From Actinomyces oris (lineage in GTDB: Bacteria > Actinomycetota > Actinomycetes > Actinomycetales > Actinomycetaceae): DNA of 64,000 bases. The notes under the pieces are model-generated. The model saw only the letters and a list, made by a program, of their open reading frames with translations. It did no database searches and was not told the DNA's origin. The position numbers and the translations under genes were made by a program. The DNA is taken from assembly GCF_006546825.1 (NCBI RefSeq), contig NZ_VICC01000004.1, positions 1-64,000 of the forward strand, written 5' to 3'. Below are positions 46,509 through 55,396 of this stretch, piece after piece. Every line of letters starts with the position of its first letter. Position 1 is the first letter of the stretch.

Positions 46509-46554
46509 TCCGGGGCGAGCCTTCCAAGGCTGACTCCTCTTCGGCGGGTCTGTT

Positions 46555-46602
46555 CAAGGCGCCGTCCGGTACTCATGAAAGTGAGTGTCGGACGGCGCCT
46601 TG
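46555..46602 (+). terminator. Hairpin terminator after the lipoprotein gene
   Basis: A 14-bp perfect stem (CAAGGCGCCGTCCG and its complement) extended by imperfect pairs around a short loop, 46 bp after the stop. No T-tract. Confidence 0.75.
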
Positions 46603-46960
46603 GCGTGCGGGGTGATCCGCTCGAGCAGCTCGGCTCGGGGGTCGGCGTCGTTGCTTCGCTGTGACACGAGACGAGCCGGCGCCGAAGGCAACCTGAGTCG
46701 CGTCTATATAGAAGGCGGCACCAATGTCGGGTACTTATGAGTGTCCCGCAGTCCTTGAGACGCTTGGAGTGTGGCGGGATTTGAACGAAGGGTCAGTGTC
46801 TGGCGGATTTGTTCTGCTCTGTGGTGTGCACCAAAACAGGGGCGCGCAAGTTGTTGACGGTGTACGATGAGCGCGCCCGTCGACCCGTGCCGGGCGCGGA
46901 ATACCAGCCATTCGTAAGGTTGCGTGTCCGTGATCTGAGTATGTTCTGAATGGAATACCT
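46603..46960 (+). other. 358-bp leader region of the second propeller gene
   Basis: No gene found. A TTGACG (46854-46859) is a -35-like element, but no convincing -10 box was matched to it. The CGTTATCGC motif present before the other two propeller genes is absent here. The GTG start has only a weak TGGAA upstream. Confidence 0.4.
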
Positions 46961-49900
46961 GTGAAGCTCCCCCGCCGACTCCTGAGCGGCCTGCTGGCCG
47001 CGGCTCTCGTTCCCCTCGGTGCCGTCACGCTCGCTCCGGCCTCCCCAGCCGCCGCGGACCCGGCCCCTGCCCCAGCCGGCGCCGCCGGTACTCCCAGCAC
47101 CGTGTCCGCCGATGCCCTGCCCACCGCCCAGATCAATGGCATTGTCTGGGACCAGGTCGTAGTCGGCGACATCGTCTACGCCGTCGGGAAGTTCTCCGCG
47201 GTCCGGCCGGCAGGCTCGCCGGCCGGCCAGAACGAGTCCCCGCGCGGCAACGCGATGGCCTACAACATCAACACCGGTGAGATCCTCAACTGGGCGCCCA
47301 CCACCAACGGCACCATCAATTCCATCGCCGCCTCCGCTGACGGCCAGACCCTCTACCTGGGCGGGGAGTTCACCACGCTGAACAACCAGACCGCCTGGCG
47401 CGTCGGCGCGGTCAGGGCCTCCGACGGTCAGCGCGCCCCGTTGGGCGCCGCGGCCAACGGCAGCGTCAAGGCCCTGAGCGTCTCCCCCGACGGACAGACC
47501 CTCTACATCGGTGGCGCCTTCACCCAGATCAACTCCTCGGCCCGTCAGCGCGTCGCGGCGCTCAACCTGGGCAGCCAGCAGCTGACGAACTTCGCTCCGA
47601 AGATCGACAACTACTACGTGCGCAGCATCGTCGAGGCCGTGGACGGCTCGGCCGTGGCCATCGGCGGCGCCTTCGAGTCCGTCGGTGGCAGCGACAAGCC
47701 CGGGCACGGCATCGCCATCTTCGAGAAGGACGGCAGCCTGCGCAAGAACAACGCCTCCAGCGTGGTTCGCGGTGCCGGCGCTGAGGCCTCCGTCATGAGC
47801 GTCAAGGCCGATGAGCACGGCCTGTACGCGGCGAGCTACTCCCGACTGGGCACCTTCGAGGGCGTCATGCGCCTGAACTGGGTCACCGGCGACATCGACT
47901 ACATGGCCGACTGCCACGGCGACTCCTATGACGTCCTGCCCGCCGGTGACGTCGTCTACGCCGCCAGCCACTCCCACGACTGCTCCAACATCGGTGGCTT
48001 CCCGGACGTCTCGTACCACTACCACAACGCGGTGGCCTATACGAACGCCGCCACCGGAACGGTGGAGGACAACCACGGCGCGGGCTACAAGAACTACGCC
48101 GGCCAGAACGCCACCACGAACCTCAACTTCTACCCCGACTTCACGCCGGGCAAGATCTCCGGCGCCATCCAGGCGACCTGGACCGTTGAGGGCAACGACA
48201 AGTACGTCGTCTACGGCGGCGAGTTCCTGGCCGTCAATGGCACCGCCCAGCAGGGACTGGTGCGCTTCGCCCGCCGCGACATCGCTCCGAACAAGCAGGG
48301 GCCCATGGACAAGGGCGGTGCCTTCAAGGTCTCCGGCAGCTCGCCGCGCGCCGGGGTCGTCTCCCTGTCCTTCAAGGCCAACTGGGACCGGGACGACAAG
48401 ACCCTGACCTACAACGTCTACCGTGACGCCATGAACGGTCAGCCGGTCACCAGTCAGACCGCGACCGCCGGCTTCTGGGAGCGCCCCGATCTGAGCGCCA
48501 CCGACGTCGTCGAGCCTGGAAGCACGCACCGCTACCGGGTCCAGGTGACCGACCAGTGGGGGGCCTCCACGGTCTCGGACTGGGTGACGGTCAAAGCCGC
48601 TGAGGGCCAGGGCCTGAGCAAGTACGGCGCCCGCGTCCTGGCCGACGGCGCCGCCCACTACTGGTCCTTCGACGAGACCAGCGGCGACAAGGCCGAGGAC
48701 TTCGTGGCCCAGCGCAACCTGACGATTCGCGGAAAGGCCTACAAGCGCGGAGCCGGGTCCGTCCTGGGCTCGGGCGCCTCGCTCGGCCTGACCTCGGACA
48801 GCGCCAACAAGTCGCACGCCGCGACGCGCGTCGCCTCCCAGGCCCCCACTGCCTTCTCCATGGAGGCCTGGGTCCGCACGACCTCGACCTCGGGCGGCGA
48901 GATCATGGGCTACGGCTCCTCCGCGGCCAACCAGTCGTGGAGCCGTGACCGCATGGTGTACATGCGCAATGACGGTACGCTCAGCTTCATGCTCTACCCG
49001 GGCAAGCTGACCACCATCACCACTCCCAAGAGCTACAACGACGGGCAGTGGCACCACATCGTGGCCTCCCTGAGCCCGACCGCCGGCGCCATGCTCTACG
49101 TGGATGGCAACCTCGCCGCCTTCGACGGCGCCATGACCTCGGGGCAGAGCTACTCCGGTTACTGGCGCATCGGCGGGGACGCCCTCAGCGGTGTCAACGG
49201 CCAGCCCTCCAACACCAACATCCAGGCCGACATCGACGAGGCCGCCGTCTACAGCACCCCGCTGTCGGCGCGCCAGATCGGCGAGCACTACACCGCCGCC
49301 ACCGGCAAGCAGGTCGAGCCGGACAAGGGCGACGACAAGGGTAAGGACAACGGCAAGGACAACGCCGGCAAGGACAAGGACAACGGCAAGGACAAGGGCA
49401 AGCAGCCCGAGGGCAAGGCCCTGCTGGACGACTCCTTCGAGCGCAGCGTGAACGGCGGCTGGGGCAAGGCCCAGGCCGGCGGTGAGTGGAAGACCACCTG
49501 GAACGCCGCGGCATTCTCCGTCGACGGCACCAGCGGCCGGATCGCCATGGCCGGTCCGCGCTCCTCGGCCTCCATCATCTCCGACCCGGTCAAGTCGACC
49601 TCCACCGACGCCGTCGTGGACTTCTCCCTGGACGCGGTGCCCACTGGAAACGGAGCCTTCATCTCCTACGCCGCCCGCACCACCAAGGCCGGCCAGTACC
49701 AGGCCACGGTCCGCATCGGCAGCACCGGCAACCCGGTGGTCACGGTCTCGCGCGTGGTTAAGGGCAAGGAGACCTCCCTGGGCTCCTACGTGATGAAGCA
49801 GCCCTACACGGCCGGTCAGCCGCTCCACCTGCGCATGGTGGTTGACGGCGCGGAGTCGACCAACATCCAGACCAAGCTCTGGGCCGGAGACGCCGAGCCC

Positions 49901-50044
49901 GCCGAGTGGGGGATCGAGGCCGTCGACAACGACAAGACCCTCAACGAGGCCGGAACCGTCGGGCTGACCACCTACATGTCCAGCTCGGCCGGACCGGAGA
50001 CCGTCACCCTGTCGGTCGACAAGGTCACCATCAAGCAGCACTGA
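46961..50044 (+). CDS. Secreted beta-propeller protein 2 with Fn3, LamG and C-terminal binding domain
   Basis: 1,027 residues. A signal peptide (about 1-32) is followed by a propeller (about 50-440) with GQTLYLGGEFTTLN-type blades and the CHGD...HxHxC set at C318, H319, D321, H337, H339 and C341. A Fn3-like domain (about 450-545), a LamG/concanavalin-like domain (about 555-780; MEAWVRT, GQWHHIVASL, YVDGNL, DIDEAAVYS), a charged KDNGKD linker and a C-terminal beta-sandwich (about 820-1027) follow. Such modules usually bind glycans. No anchor is seen, so it is secreted or held non-covalently. GTG start chosen because it gives the signal peptide directly. Paralogous to the genes at 44113 and 62722. 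Confidence 0.88.
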   Translation: MKLPRRLLSGLLAAALVPLGAVTLAPASPAAADPAPAPAGAAGTPSTVSADALPTAQINGIVWDQVVVGDIVYAVGKFSAVRPAGSPAGQNESPRGNAMAYNINTGEILNWAPTTNGTINSIAASADGQTLYLGGEFTTLNNQTAWRVGAVRASDGQRAPLGAAANGSVKALSVSPDGQTLYIGGAFTQINSSARQRVAALNLGSQQLTNFAPKIDNYYVRSIVEAVDGSAVAIGGAFESVGGSDKPGHGIAIFEKDGSLRKNNASSVVRGAGAEASVMSVKADEHGLYAASYSRLGTFEGVMRLNWVTGDIDYMADCHGDSYDVLPAGDVVYAASHSHDCSNIGGFPDVSYHYHNAVAYTNAATGTVEDNHGAGYKNYAGQNATTNLNFYPDFTPGKISGAIQATWTVEGNDKYVVYGGEFLAVNGTAQQGLVRFARRDIAPNKQGPMDKGGAFKVSGSSPRAGVVSLSFKANWDRDDKTLTYNVYRDAMNGQPVTSQTATAGFWERPDLSATDVVEPGSTHRYRVQVTDQWGASTVSDWVTVKAAEGQGLSKYGARVLADGAAHYWSFDETSGDKAEDFVAQRNLTIRGKAYKRGAGSVLGSGASLGLTSDSANKSHAATRVASQAPTAFSMEAWVRTTSTSGGEIMGYGSSAANQSWSRDRMVYMRNDGTLSFMLYPGKLTTITTPKSYNDGQWHHIVASLSPTAGAMLYVDGNLAAFDGAMTSGQSYSGYWRIGGDALSGVNGQPSNTNIQADIDEAAVYSTPLSARQIGEHYTAATGKQVEPDKGDDKGKDNGKDNAGKDKDNGKDKGKQPEGKALLDDSFERSVNGGWGKAQAGGEWKTTWNAAAFSVDGTSGRIAMAGPRSSASIISDPVKSTSTDAVVDFSLDAVPTGNGAFISYAARTTKAGQYQATVRIGSTGNPVVTVSRVVKGKETSLGSYVMKQPYTAGQPLHLRMVVDGAESTNIQTKLWAGDAEPAEWGIEAVDNDKTLNEAGTVGLTTYMSSSAGPETVTLSVDKVTIKQH

Positions 50045-50066
50045 CGCCGTCGAGCGCAGCGCGCAT

Positions 50067-50109
50067 ACGGGGCGGGCCGGGAAGATCAGATCTTCCCGGC
50101 CCGCCCCGT
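50067..50109 (+). terminator. Strong hairpin terminator after propeller gene 2
   Basis: Near-perfect 20-bp arms (50067-50087 and 50089-50109, centre GATCAGATC), 22 bp after the stop and followed by a T-rich stretch. Separates this gene from the toxin-antitoxin pair. Confidence 0.8.
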
Positions 50110-50162
50110 TCTGTTCGCGTGCCGCGAGGGGGTGTCGTCGAGGTGCAATACCGCTCGTGTTA

Positions 50163-50177
50163 TACCAAAAACTGGTA
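50163..50177 (+). promoter_or_regulatory. Palindrome upstream of the toxin-antitoxin pair
   Basis: TACCA-AAAAC-TGGTA, a 5-bp inverted repeat with a 5-bp spacer, lies 10 bp before the antitoxin ATG. It overlaps the only AT-rich promoter-like stretch. Its position suits autoregulation by the ribbon-helix-helix antitoxin. Confidence 0.5.
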
Positions 50178-50187
50178 GGTTAAGGGC

Positions 50188-50430
50188 ATGTCAGTGAACA
50201 CCTCCGTCAGCCTCGATGACCACTTCGTCGGATTCATCGCGAGCCAAGTCGGGTCCGGACGGTACCGGTCCGCGAGCGAGGTCATCCGCGCCGGCCTGCG
50301 CCTTCTGGAGGACCAGGAGACAGAGATGTCGGCGCTGCGCGAGGCACTCGCATCCGGTGAGGCAAGCGGACAGGCGGAGCCCTTCGACTTCGACGCCTTC
50401 ATCGCCGCCAAGGCGGCAAGGACGTCGTGA
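50188..50430 (+). CDS. ParD-like ribbon-helix-helix antitoxin
   Basis: 80 residues. An N-terminal ribbon (TSVSLDDHF) and helices with RSASEVIRAGLRLLEDQE form the ParD/CC2985 type DNA-binding domain. The acidic, Phe-containing C-terminus (EPFDFDAF) would bind the toxin. The toxin start overlaps its stop (GTGA). Known members repress their own promoter, and a palindrome lies just upstream. Confidence 0.88.
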   Translation: MSVNTSVSLDDHFVGFIASQVGSGRYRSASEVIRAGLRLLEDQETEMSALREALASGEASGQAEPFDFDAFIAAKAARTS

Positions 50431-50717
50431 GCACCTACCGTCTGACCCCGGCTGCGCGCCGCGATCTGTCACGTATCTGGGACTACAGCGAAGAGCGCTG
50501 GGGGCTGCGGCAGGCCGAGGTCTATCTGCGTAATCTTCAGACGTGTCTGGAAAGACTCGCAGACGATCCTCGTCGAGGGCATCCCAGAGACGAGGTACGT
50601 CCCGGCTACCGAAGCCGCGCCGTCGGAAGCCATGTCGTCTTCTACGTCATCAGTGATGGTGGCGTTGACGTGATCCGTGTGCTCCACCAACGCATGGACC
50701 CCGACAGGCACGTGTAG
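50427..50717 (+). CDS. ParE/RelE-family toxin
   Basis: 96 residues. RLTPAARRDLSRIWDYSEERWG at the start and the C-terminal YRSRAVGSHVVFYVISDGGVDVIRVLHQRMD fit the ParE subgroup, whose members poison DNA gyrase, rather than RelE mRNA nucleases. GTG start with 4-bp overlap on the antitoxin gene. Complete length, with the key C-terminal R-x-LHQRMD present. Confidence 0.88.
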   Translation: MSTYRLTPAARRDLSRIWDYSEERWGLRQAEVYLRNLQTCLERLADDPRRGHPRDEVRPGYRSRAVGSHVVFYVISDGGVDVIRVLHQRMDPDRHV

Positions 50718-50816
50718 CCCTGTCGGTCAGACGGTCACTCCCCGACATGTCACACGCAGGCAACACGGGGCGTCCCTAGGATCATCACTTGTAGTGAGAA
50801 CCCACTAGGAGGAACC

Positions 50817-51788
50817 ATGCTCAGGGTAGCGATCAACGGATACGGCAACCTCGGCCGCGGTGTCGAGCAGGCCATCACCAAGAACGCGGACATGGAGGTC
50901 GCCGTCGTCTTCACCCGGCGCGACCCGGCCACCGTCACCACCCAGGGGGCGCCCATCGCCCACGTCGACGACATGGCCTCCTGGGCCGACAAGGTCGATG
51001 TCTGCCTGAACTGCGGAGGCTCGGCCACCGACCTGATCGAGCAGACCCCGGCCGCCGCCACCCTGTTCAACACGGTCGACTCCTTCGACACCCACGCCCG
51101 CATCCCCGAGCACTTCGCCGCCGTCGACGCCGCCGCCAAGGCCTCGGGCCACGTCGCCCTGATCTCCGCCGGCTGGGACCCGGGACTGTTCTCCATGCTG
51201 CGGGTCCTGGGCGAGGCCGTCCTGCCCGACGGCGCCACCACTACGTTCTGGGGGCCCGGCGTCTCCCAGGGGCACTCCGATGCCCTGCGCCGCATCGAGG
51301 GCGTCGTCGACGCCAAGCAGTACACCCGCCCGGTGGAGGCTACCGTCGCCGCCGTCAAGGCCGGTGACGACGTCGAGCTGACCACCCGCTCCATGCACAC
51401 GCGCGACTGCTACGTGGTGGCCGAGGAGGGGGCCGACCGGGCCCGCATCGAGCGGGAGATCGTGGAGATGCCCAACTACTTCGCCGACTACGACACCACC
51501 GTCACCTTCATCACCGCCGAGGAGCTGGCCGCCGAGCACGCCGGGATCCCGCACGGCGGCTCTGTCATCCGCCGCGGGCACACCTCCGAGGGCGTGGCCG
51601 AGACCGTGAGCTTCGAGCTCCAGCTCGACTCCAACCCGGAGTTCACCGGCTCGGTCCTGGTCGCCACGGCGCGAGCGGTGGCCAGGCTGGCCGCCCGCGG
51701 TGAGACCGGTGCGCGCACCGTCTTCGACGTGACGCTCGCCGACCTGTCCCCGACGAGCCCCGAGGAACTGCGCGCCCACTACCTGTGA
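50817..51788 (+). CDS. ddh: meso-diaminopimelate D-dehydrogenase
   Basis: NADPH-dependent reductive amination of tetrahydrodipicolinate to meso-DAP in one step, a shortcut in lysine and cell-wall precursor synthesis. 323 residues; family about 320-326. The N-terminal Rossmann motif is INGYGNLGRG (6-15). GWDPGLFSMLR, GPGVSQGHSDALRRIEGV and a C-terminal dimerisation region are typical. The ATG has AGGAGGA 5 nt upstream. It stands alone between the toxin-antitoxin pair and the glycosyltransferases, with a terminator after it. Confidence 0.95.
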   Translation: MLRVAINGYGNLGRGVEQAITKNADMEVAVVFTRRDPATVTTQGAPIAHVDDMASWADKVDVCLNCGGSATDLIEQTPAAATLFNTVDSFDTHARIPEHFAAVDAAAKASGHVALISAGWDPGLFSMLRVLGEAVLPDGATTTFWGPGVSQGHSDALRRIEGVVDAKQYTRPVEATVAAVKAGDDVELTTRSMHTRDCYVVAEEGADRARIEREIVEMPNYFADYDTTVTFITAEELAAEHAGIPHGGSVIRRGHTSEGVAETVSFELQLDSNPEFTGSVLVATARAVARLAARGETGARTVFDVTLADLSPTSPEELRAHYL

Positions 51789-51806
51789 GGCGGGCGGACG
51801 GCCCGA

Positions 51807-51845
51807 GGCGTCCCGCCACCGGCACCGCGCCGGTGGCGGGACGCC
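51807..51845. terminator. Bidirectional terminator after ddh
   Basis: A perfect 17-bp inverted repeat (51807-51823 and 51829-51845) with a 5-nt loop, between convergent ddh and the GT2 gene. Confidence 0.8.
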
Positions 51846-51860
51846 TCGTCTCCGGCTGAG

Positions 51861-52940
51861 TCAGTCGCGGATGAGGGGGACGTCGACGTCGGGCAGCTCG
51901 CCGCGGCGGGCGGCACGCAGGAGCCTCATCCCGTCCCGGGTGGCCTGCGCCGCCGTGATGAGCGGGCGGCGAGTGCTCAGGAGCTGGCGCCTGCCGCCGC
52001 GCAGGACGATCTCTCGGGCGGCCCGGCCCGCGGTGGCCACCCACCGGCGCTGTGTGGCCCGATCCAGGTGCAGCCCCGCATACAGCAGCCGGTTGCGCAC
52101 GTTGTAGTAGTAGTAGATGTCCGACTTGGCGCGGTCGGACTGGTCGTCCTCGGAGTGGGTGCCGCCCTCATCGTGGACGGCCACGGCGTCGCGCACCAGG
52201 GCCAGGCTGCCCCCGGCCGCCAGCACCCGGGCCGAGAAGTCCACGTCCTCCCAGTACAGGAAGTAGCGCGCGTCCAGGCCGCCGGCGGCCTCGAACAGGT
52301 CCGCCGACAGCGCCAGGCAGGCCCCCGAGAGCCACGGCTGGGTGCCGCCGGGGGGAATCGGGCGCGGTGAGCGGCGCGAGCGCATCGAGCCGTCGGCCAG
52401 GCACACGACGATCCCGTCGGAGACGATGCGGCCACTGGAGTCCTTGAGCACCGGTGCCACCAGGGCGAGCCGGTCCGCATGCGCCCTGGCCGCCAGGCGG
52501 ATGAGGTCGGCCCGGGCGATGACGGCGTCGGGATTGAGCAGGACCAGCAGGTCGGCGCCGAGCTCGCGCGCCCGGGCCGCCCCCAGGTTCATGCCGCCGC
52601 CGAAGCCGGTGTTCGTCTCCGGCAGGACCGCCTCCCAGCCCCGCGAGGAGGCCAGCGCCACCAGCTCTCCGCGGGCGGCGGGCGTGGAGTAGTTGTCGAC
52701 GACGATGATACGGGCCTCGGGGGAGTCCTCGGCCACACGCGCCAGCGTGCGCTCCAGCAGCGCCGCCGAGTCGTAGCTGACGACGATGACCGCCGTGCGC
52801 GAGAGCAGCTCGCCGCCGGAGAGAGCCTCGGAGGCCTCGGTGATCTCGACGGCCTGGGCGGGGGCACCGGTGTCGGGGCCGGTCGGATCGGCGGGCTCGG
52901 GGGTCTCGGCGCCCTGGGCGGGGTCAGAGGTGGCGGTCAT
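51861..52940 (-). CDS. GT2-family glycosyltransferase (rhamnosyltransferase-like)
   Basis: 359 residues. After a 45-residue acidic extension the GT-A core begins TAVIVVSYDSAALLERTL, with VVDNYSTP, NTGFGGGMNLG and LLNPDAV (the NPD variant of the DxD motif) and the catalytic-region YWEDVDFSARV, all typical of WbbL-type rhamnosyltransferases. The C-terminal part (YYYYNVRNRLLYAG) is also characteristic. Soluble or peripheral. ATG with GGAAGG 11 nt upstream. Divergent from the next GT2 gene. Confidence 0.88.
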   Translation of the reverse strand: MTATSDPAQGAETPEPADPTGPDTGAPAQAVEITEASEALSGGELLSRTAVIVVSYDSAALLERTLARVAEDSPEARIIVVDNYSTPAARGELVALASSRGWEAVLPETNTGFGGGMNLGAARARELGADLLVLLNPDAVIARADLIRLAARAHADRLALVAPVLKDSSGRIVSDGIVVCLADGSMRSRRSPRPIPPGGTQPWLSGACLALSADLFEAAGGLDARYFLYWEDVDFSARVLAAGGSLALVRDAVAVHDEGGTHSEDDQSDRAKSDIYYYYNVRNRLLYAGLHLDRATQRRWVATAGRAAREIVLRGGRRQLLSTRRPLITAAQATRDGMRLLRAARRGELPDVDVPLIRD

Positions 52941-53030
52941 CGGAGCAGGAGCCTTCCGGGTGCGGGACGACGTCGTGGCTCGGGTGCTCCCACCGTGGGG
53001 CGCACCCGCTTCGTGATAGTACCGTTAGAC

Positions 53031-53042
53031 CCTGATATCAGG
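53031..53042. promoter_or_regulatory. Perfect 12-bp palindrome in a divergent promoter region
   Basis: CCTGATATCAGG lies between two divergent glycosyltransferase genes. A minus-strand TACTAT (-10-like) is at 53016-53021. Position and symmetry suggest an operator. Confidence 0.35.
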
Positions 53043-53083
53043 CCGCGATCCGCCGGCAGGCGGGAGGAAGGACGGGGCTGGAC

Positions 53084-54157
53084 GTGCACCTGACCATCGC
53101 GATGCTCACCTACCGCCGCAACGACTACCTCGCGCAGGTGATCCCCGAGCTGCTGGCGCAGGCCGACGACGTCTGTGACGCGCAGACGACGGCGAGCGTG
53201 CTCATTGTGGACAACGACCCGCAGGCCGGGGCGAGGGCCGTCGTCGAGGCCGCCCGGGCGGCGCTGGCCGGCGGGCAGTCGGAGGCGGCGGAATCGTCCG
53301 GGCAGGCAGGGCCCTCCGGGTCGGCTGACTCGGATGCGGCGGCGACGTCGCGGCTGGTCTACGTTCACGAGCCCGAGCCGGGCATCGTGGCCGGCCGCAA
53401 CCGGGCCCTGAGCCAGGCCCACGGCTCTGACGCCCTCGTCTTCATCGACGACGACGAGATCCCCTCACCGGGCTGGCTCAAGGCCCTCGTGAGCACCTGG
53501 CGCGCCCAGGGCTGCGCCGCCGTCACCGGCCCCACGCCGCCGACCTTCGAGGTCGACCCCTCGGCGTGGGTCACCGCCTCAGGTGCCTTCGACTCCTGGG
53601 AGGCCGCCGACGGCGCCCAGGTCCGCAGCGCCGACACCGGCAACTTGCTCCTGGACCTGGCCGTCGTCGAGGACCTGGGGCTGCGCTTCGACCCGCGCTA
53701 CGGGCTCACCGGCGGCGAGGACTCCCTGTTCACCCGCCAGCTCACCCGCGCCGGTGGCGTCATCCGCTTCGCGGCCGGGGCGGTCGTCACCAAGCGCGTG
53801 CCCGCGGCCCGCGCCCGGCGCACTTGGGTGCTGGAGCGCTCCCTGCGCTCGGGCTCGTCCTGGGCCCGGGTGCGCATCGACACGGCCGGGCCTGCCGACG
53901 GCGGTGCCTCCGGCAGACTCGCGCGCCTCAGACTGCGCCTGGGCTATGGCGCCAAGGGACTGGCCAAGGCCGGAATCGACGGGGCGCGCGCCGGCGTGGC
54001 CCGCATCCGCGGTGACGTGCCCGCCCAGGCCCGCTACGAGGTCTCCTCGCGCGGGGGACTGGGCATGGTCGTGGGCGCTCTGGGCGTCCACGTGCGCGAG
54101 TACGGACGCCCCCGGCGCCTGAGGAGCACAGCACGCCCCGGCAGGAGGAGCGCATGA
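53084..54157 (+). CDS. GT2-family glycosyltransferase A of a tandem pair
   Basis: 357 residues. GTG start with GGAGGAAGGA about 11 nt upstream. The GT-A core shows TIAMLTYRRNDYL, LIVDNDP, GIVAGRNRAL, FIDDDEIPSPGWL (DDD metal site) and GLTGGEDSLFTRQL. An Ala/Ser/Gly-rich insertion at about 62-88 is unusual. The C-terminal 90 residues are basic and may associate with the membrane. It shares the whole architecture with the next gene, whose ATG overlaps its TGA by 4 bp. Confidence 0.88.
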   Translation: MHLTIAMLTYRRNDYLAQVIPELLAQADDVCDAQTTASVLIVDNDPQAGARAVVEAARAALAGGQSEAAESSGQAGPSGSADSDAAATSRLVYVHEPEPGIVAGRNRALSQAHGSDALVFIDDDEIPSPGWLKALVSTWRAQGCAAVTGPTPPTFEVDPSAWVTASGAFDSWEAADGAQVRSADTGNLLLDLAVVEDLGLRFDPRYGLTGGEDSLFTRQLTRAGGVIRFAAGAVVTKRVPAARARRTWVLERSLRSGSSWARVRIDTAGPADGGASGRLARLRLRLGYGAKGLAKAGIDGARAGVARIRGDVPAQARYEVSSRGGLGMVVGALGVHVREYGRPRRLRSTARPGRRSA

Positions 54158-55206
54158 ACCGGCTGACGATCGCCATCCCCACCTTCCGTCGCCCGCAGGA
54201 CCTCAAGCGGGCCGTCCGTGGGGTTCTGGAGCAGGCCGGGGAGCTGGTTGGTGGCCTGAGCGCCGAGGCCAGGGAACCCGAGGGCGATGCCGCGGGTGCG
54301 GCGGACGGGGACGGGGGAGCCAGGAGGGGCGTGAGCGACGTTGAGGTCCTCGTCATCGACAACGACGCCCAGGGCACCGGGCGCGAGGCCGCCCTCGCCG
54401 CAGCGGCAGACGCCGGGGTACCGGTGCGTTCCTCAGCGGAGGGAGCGGATGAGCCTGAGGCCGTCGGCCTGCGCTACGTCATCGAGGAGAGGCCCGGTGT
54501 GGCGGCGGTGCGCAACCGTGCCCTGGATGAGACCGGCGGGCGCGACCTGCTCGTCTTCATCGACGACGACGAGGAGCCCGAGCCCGGCTGGCTCGCCGCC
54601 CTCGTGGGGCTGTGGGCCTCCACCGGCTGCCAGGCGGTGGCCGGCCCCGTCGTCCCCGTCTACGAGGTCGAGCCCGAGGCGTGGGTGCGCCAGGGCGAGT
54701 TCTTCGTGCGCAGGACCTGGCCCACCGGCACGGTCCGCCCGGTGGCGGCCTCCAACTGCCTGCTGCTGGACCTGGGTTTCGTGCGCCGGGCCGGGCTGCG
54801 CTTCGATGAGGCCTTCGGCGCCACCGGGGGAGAGGACACGCTCTTCACCCGCCGGCTGAGCGCCGCCGGCGGCGTCATCTGCTGGTGCGATGAGGCGCGC
54901 GTGCGCGACCACGTGCCGGCCTCGCGCCTTACCCGCCCCTGGATCCTGCGACGGCAGCGCTCCCACGCCGCCACCTCGGTGCGCGTGGAGCTGGCCCTGG
55001 CCGGCGGCGGGGCTCAGCCGGCCATCCGGGCCAAGGCCGCGGCCGGTGGCCTGGTGCGCATCGTCGTCGGCGGCCTGCGAACCGCCAGCGGAACCCTCAT
55101 CGGCAGCCCCCGGCACGCGGCCAAGGGGGCTCGGCTACTGGCCCGTGGCCGCGGCATCCTGGCGGCCAGCGTCGGAGGCGGCGTCCACCGCGAGTACGAC
55201 CACTGA
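54154..55206 (+). CDS. GT2-family glycosyltransferase B of a tandem pair
   Basis: 350 residues, paralogue of the preceding gene. It has TIAIPTFRRPQDLKRAV, VLVIDNDAQ, GVAAVRNRALDE, FIDDDEEPEPGWL and GATGGEDTLFTRRL. Like its neighbour, it carries a low-complexity insertion, here at about 35-58. Overlap of 4 bp implies coupled translation. Probably adds consecutive residues of the same polymer. Confidence 0.88.
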   Translation: MNRLTIAIPTFRRPQDLKRAVRGVLEQAGELVGGLSAEAREPEGDAAGAADGDGGARRGVSDVEVLVIDNDAQGTGREAALAAAADAGVPVRSSAEGADEPEAVGLRYVIEERPGVAAVRNRALDETGGRDLLVFIDDDEEPEPGWLAALVGLWASTGCQAVAGPVVPVYEVEPEAWVRQGEFFVRRTWPTGTVRPVAASNCLLLDLGFVRRAGLRFDEAFGATGGEDTLFTRRLSAAGGVICWCDEARVRDHVPASRLTRPWILRRQRSHAATSVRVELALAGGGAQPAIRAKAAAGGLVRIVVGGLRTASGTLIGSPRHAAKGARLLARGRGILAASVGGGVHREYDH

Positions 55207-55221
55207 GGGCCCGAGGCTCGA

Positions 55222-55370
55222 ACCCACTGCGGTGCTTGGCCGAGGGGGTCCCCCGACGTCCTGCCCATCACTGCACGAAGGTCGGGGGTTACTCGGCGAG
55301 GGCCGGGTGTACTCCATGGGGGTCGGGGGGGGGGGGGTCGTGCAGTATGCACAACCCTTGGCCAGTGGGT
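55222..55370. repeat. Nested inverted repeats around a 13-G tract
   Basis: Outer arms ACCCACTG (55222-55229) and CAGTGGGT (55363-55370). Inner arms ACTGCACGA (55270-55278) and TCGTGCAGT (55338-55346). Between the inner arms lies a run of 13 G (55325-55337). The element fills the 190-bp gap between convergent GT2 and polymerase genes and has no coding capacity. Confidence 0.7.
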
Positions 55371-55396
55371 CCCCACCCTCGTGGAGTGCGCTGGGA

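Noticed and set aside
46770-46786. tRNA 3'-end-like sequence (complement GTTCAAATCCCGCCACA)
   Set aside because: Only 17 nt resemble a T-arm and acceptor end; no cloverleaf, no integrase gene and no second copy were seen.
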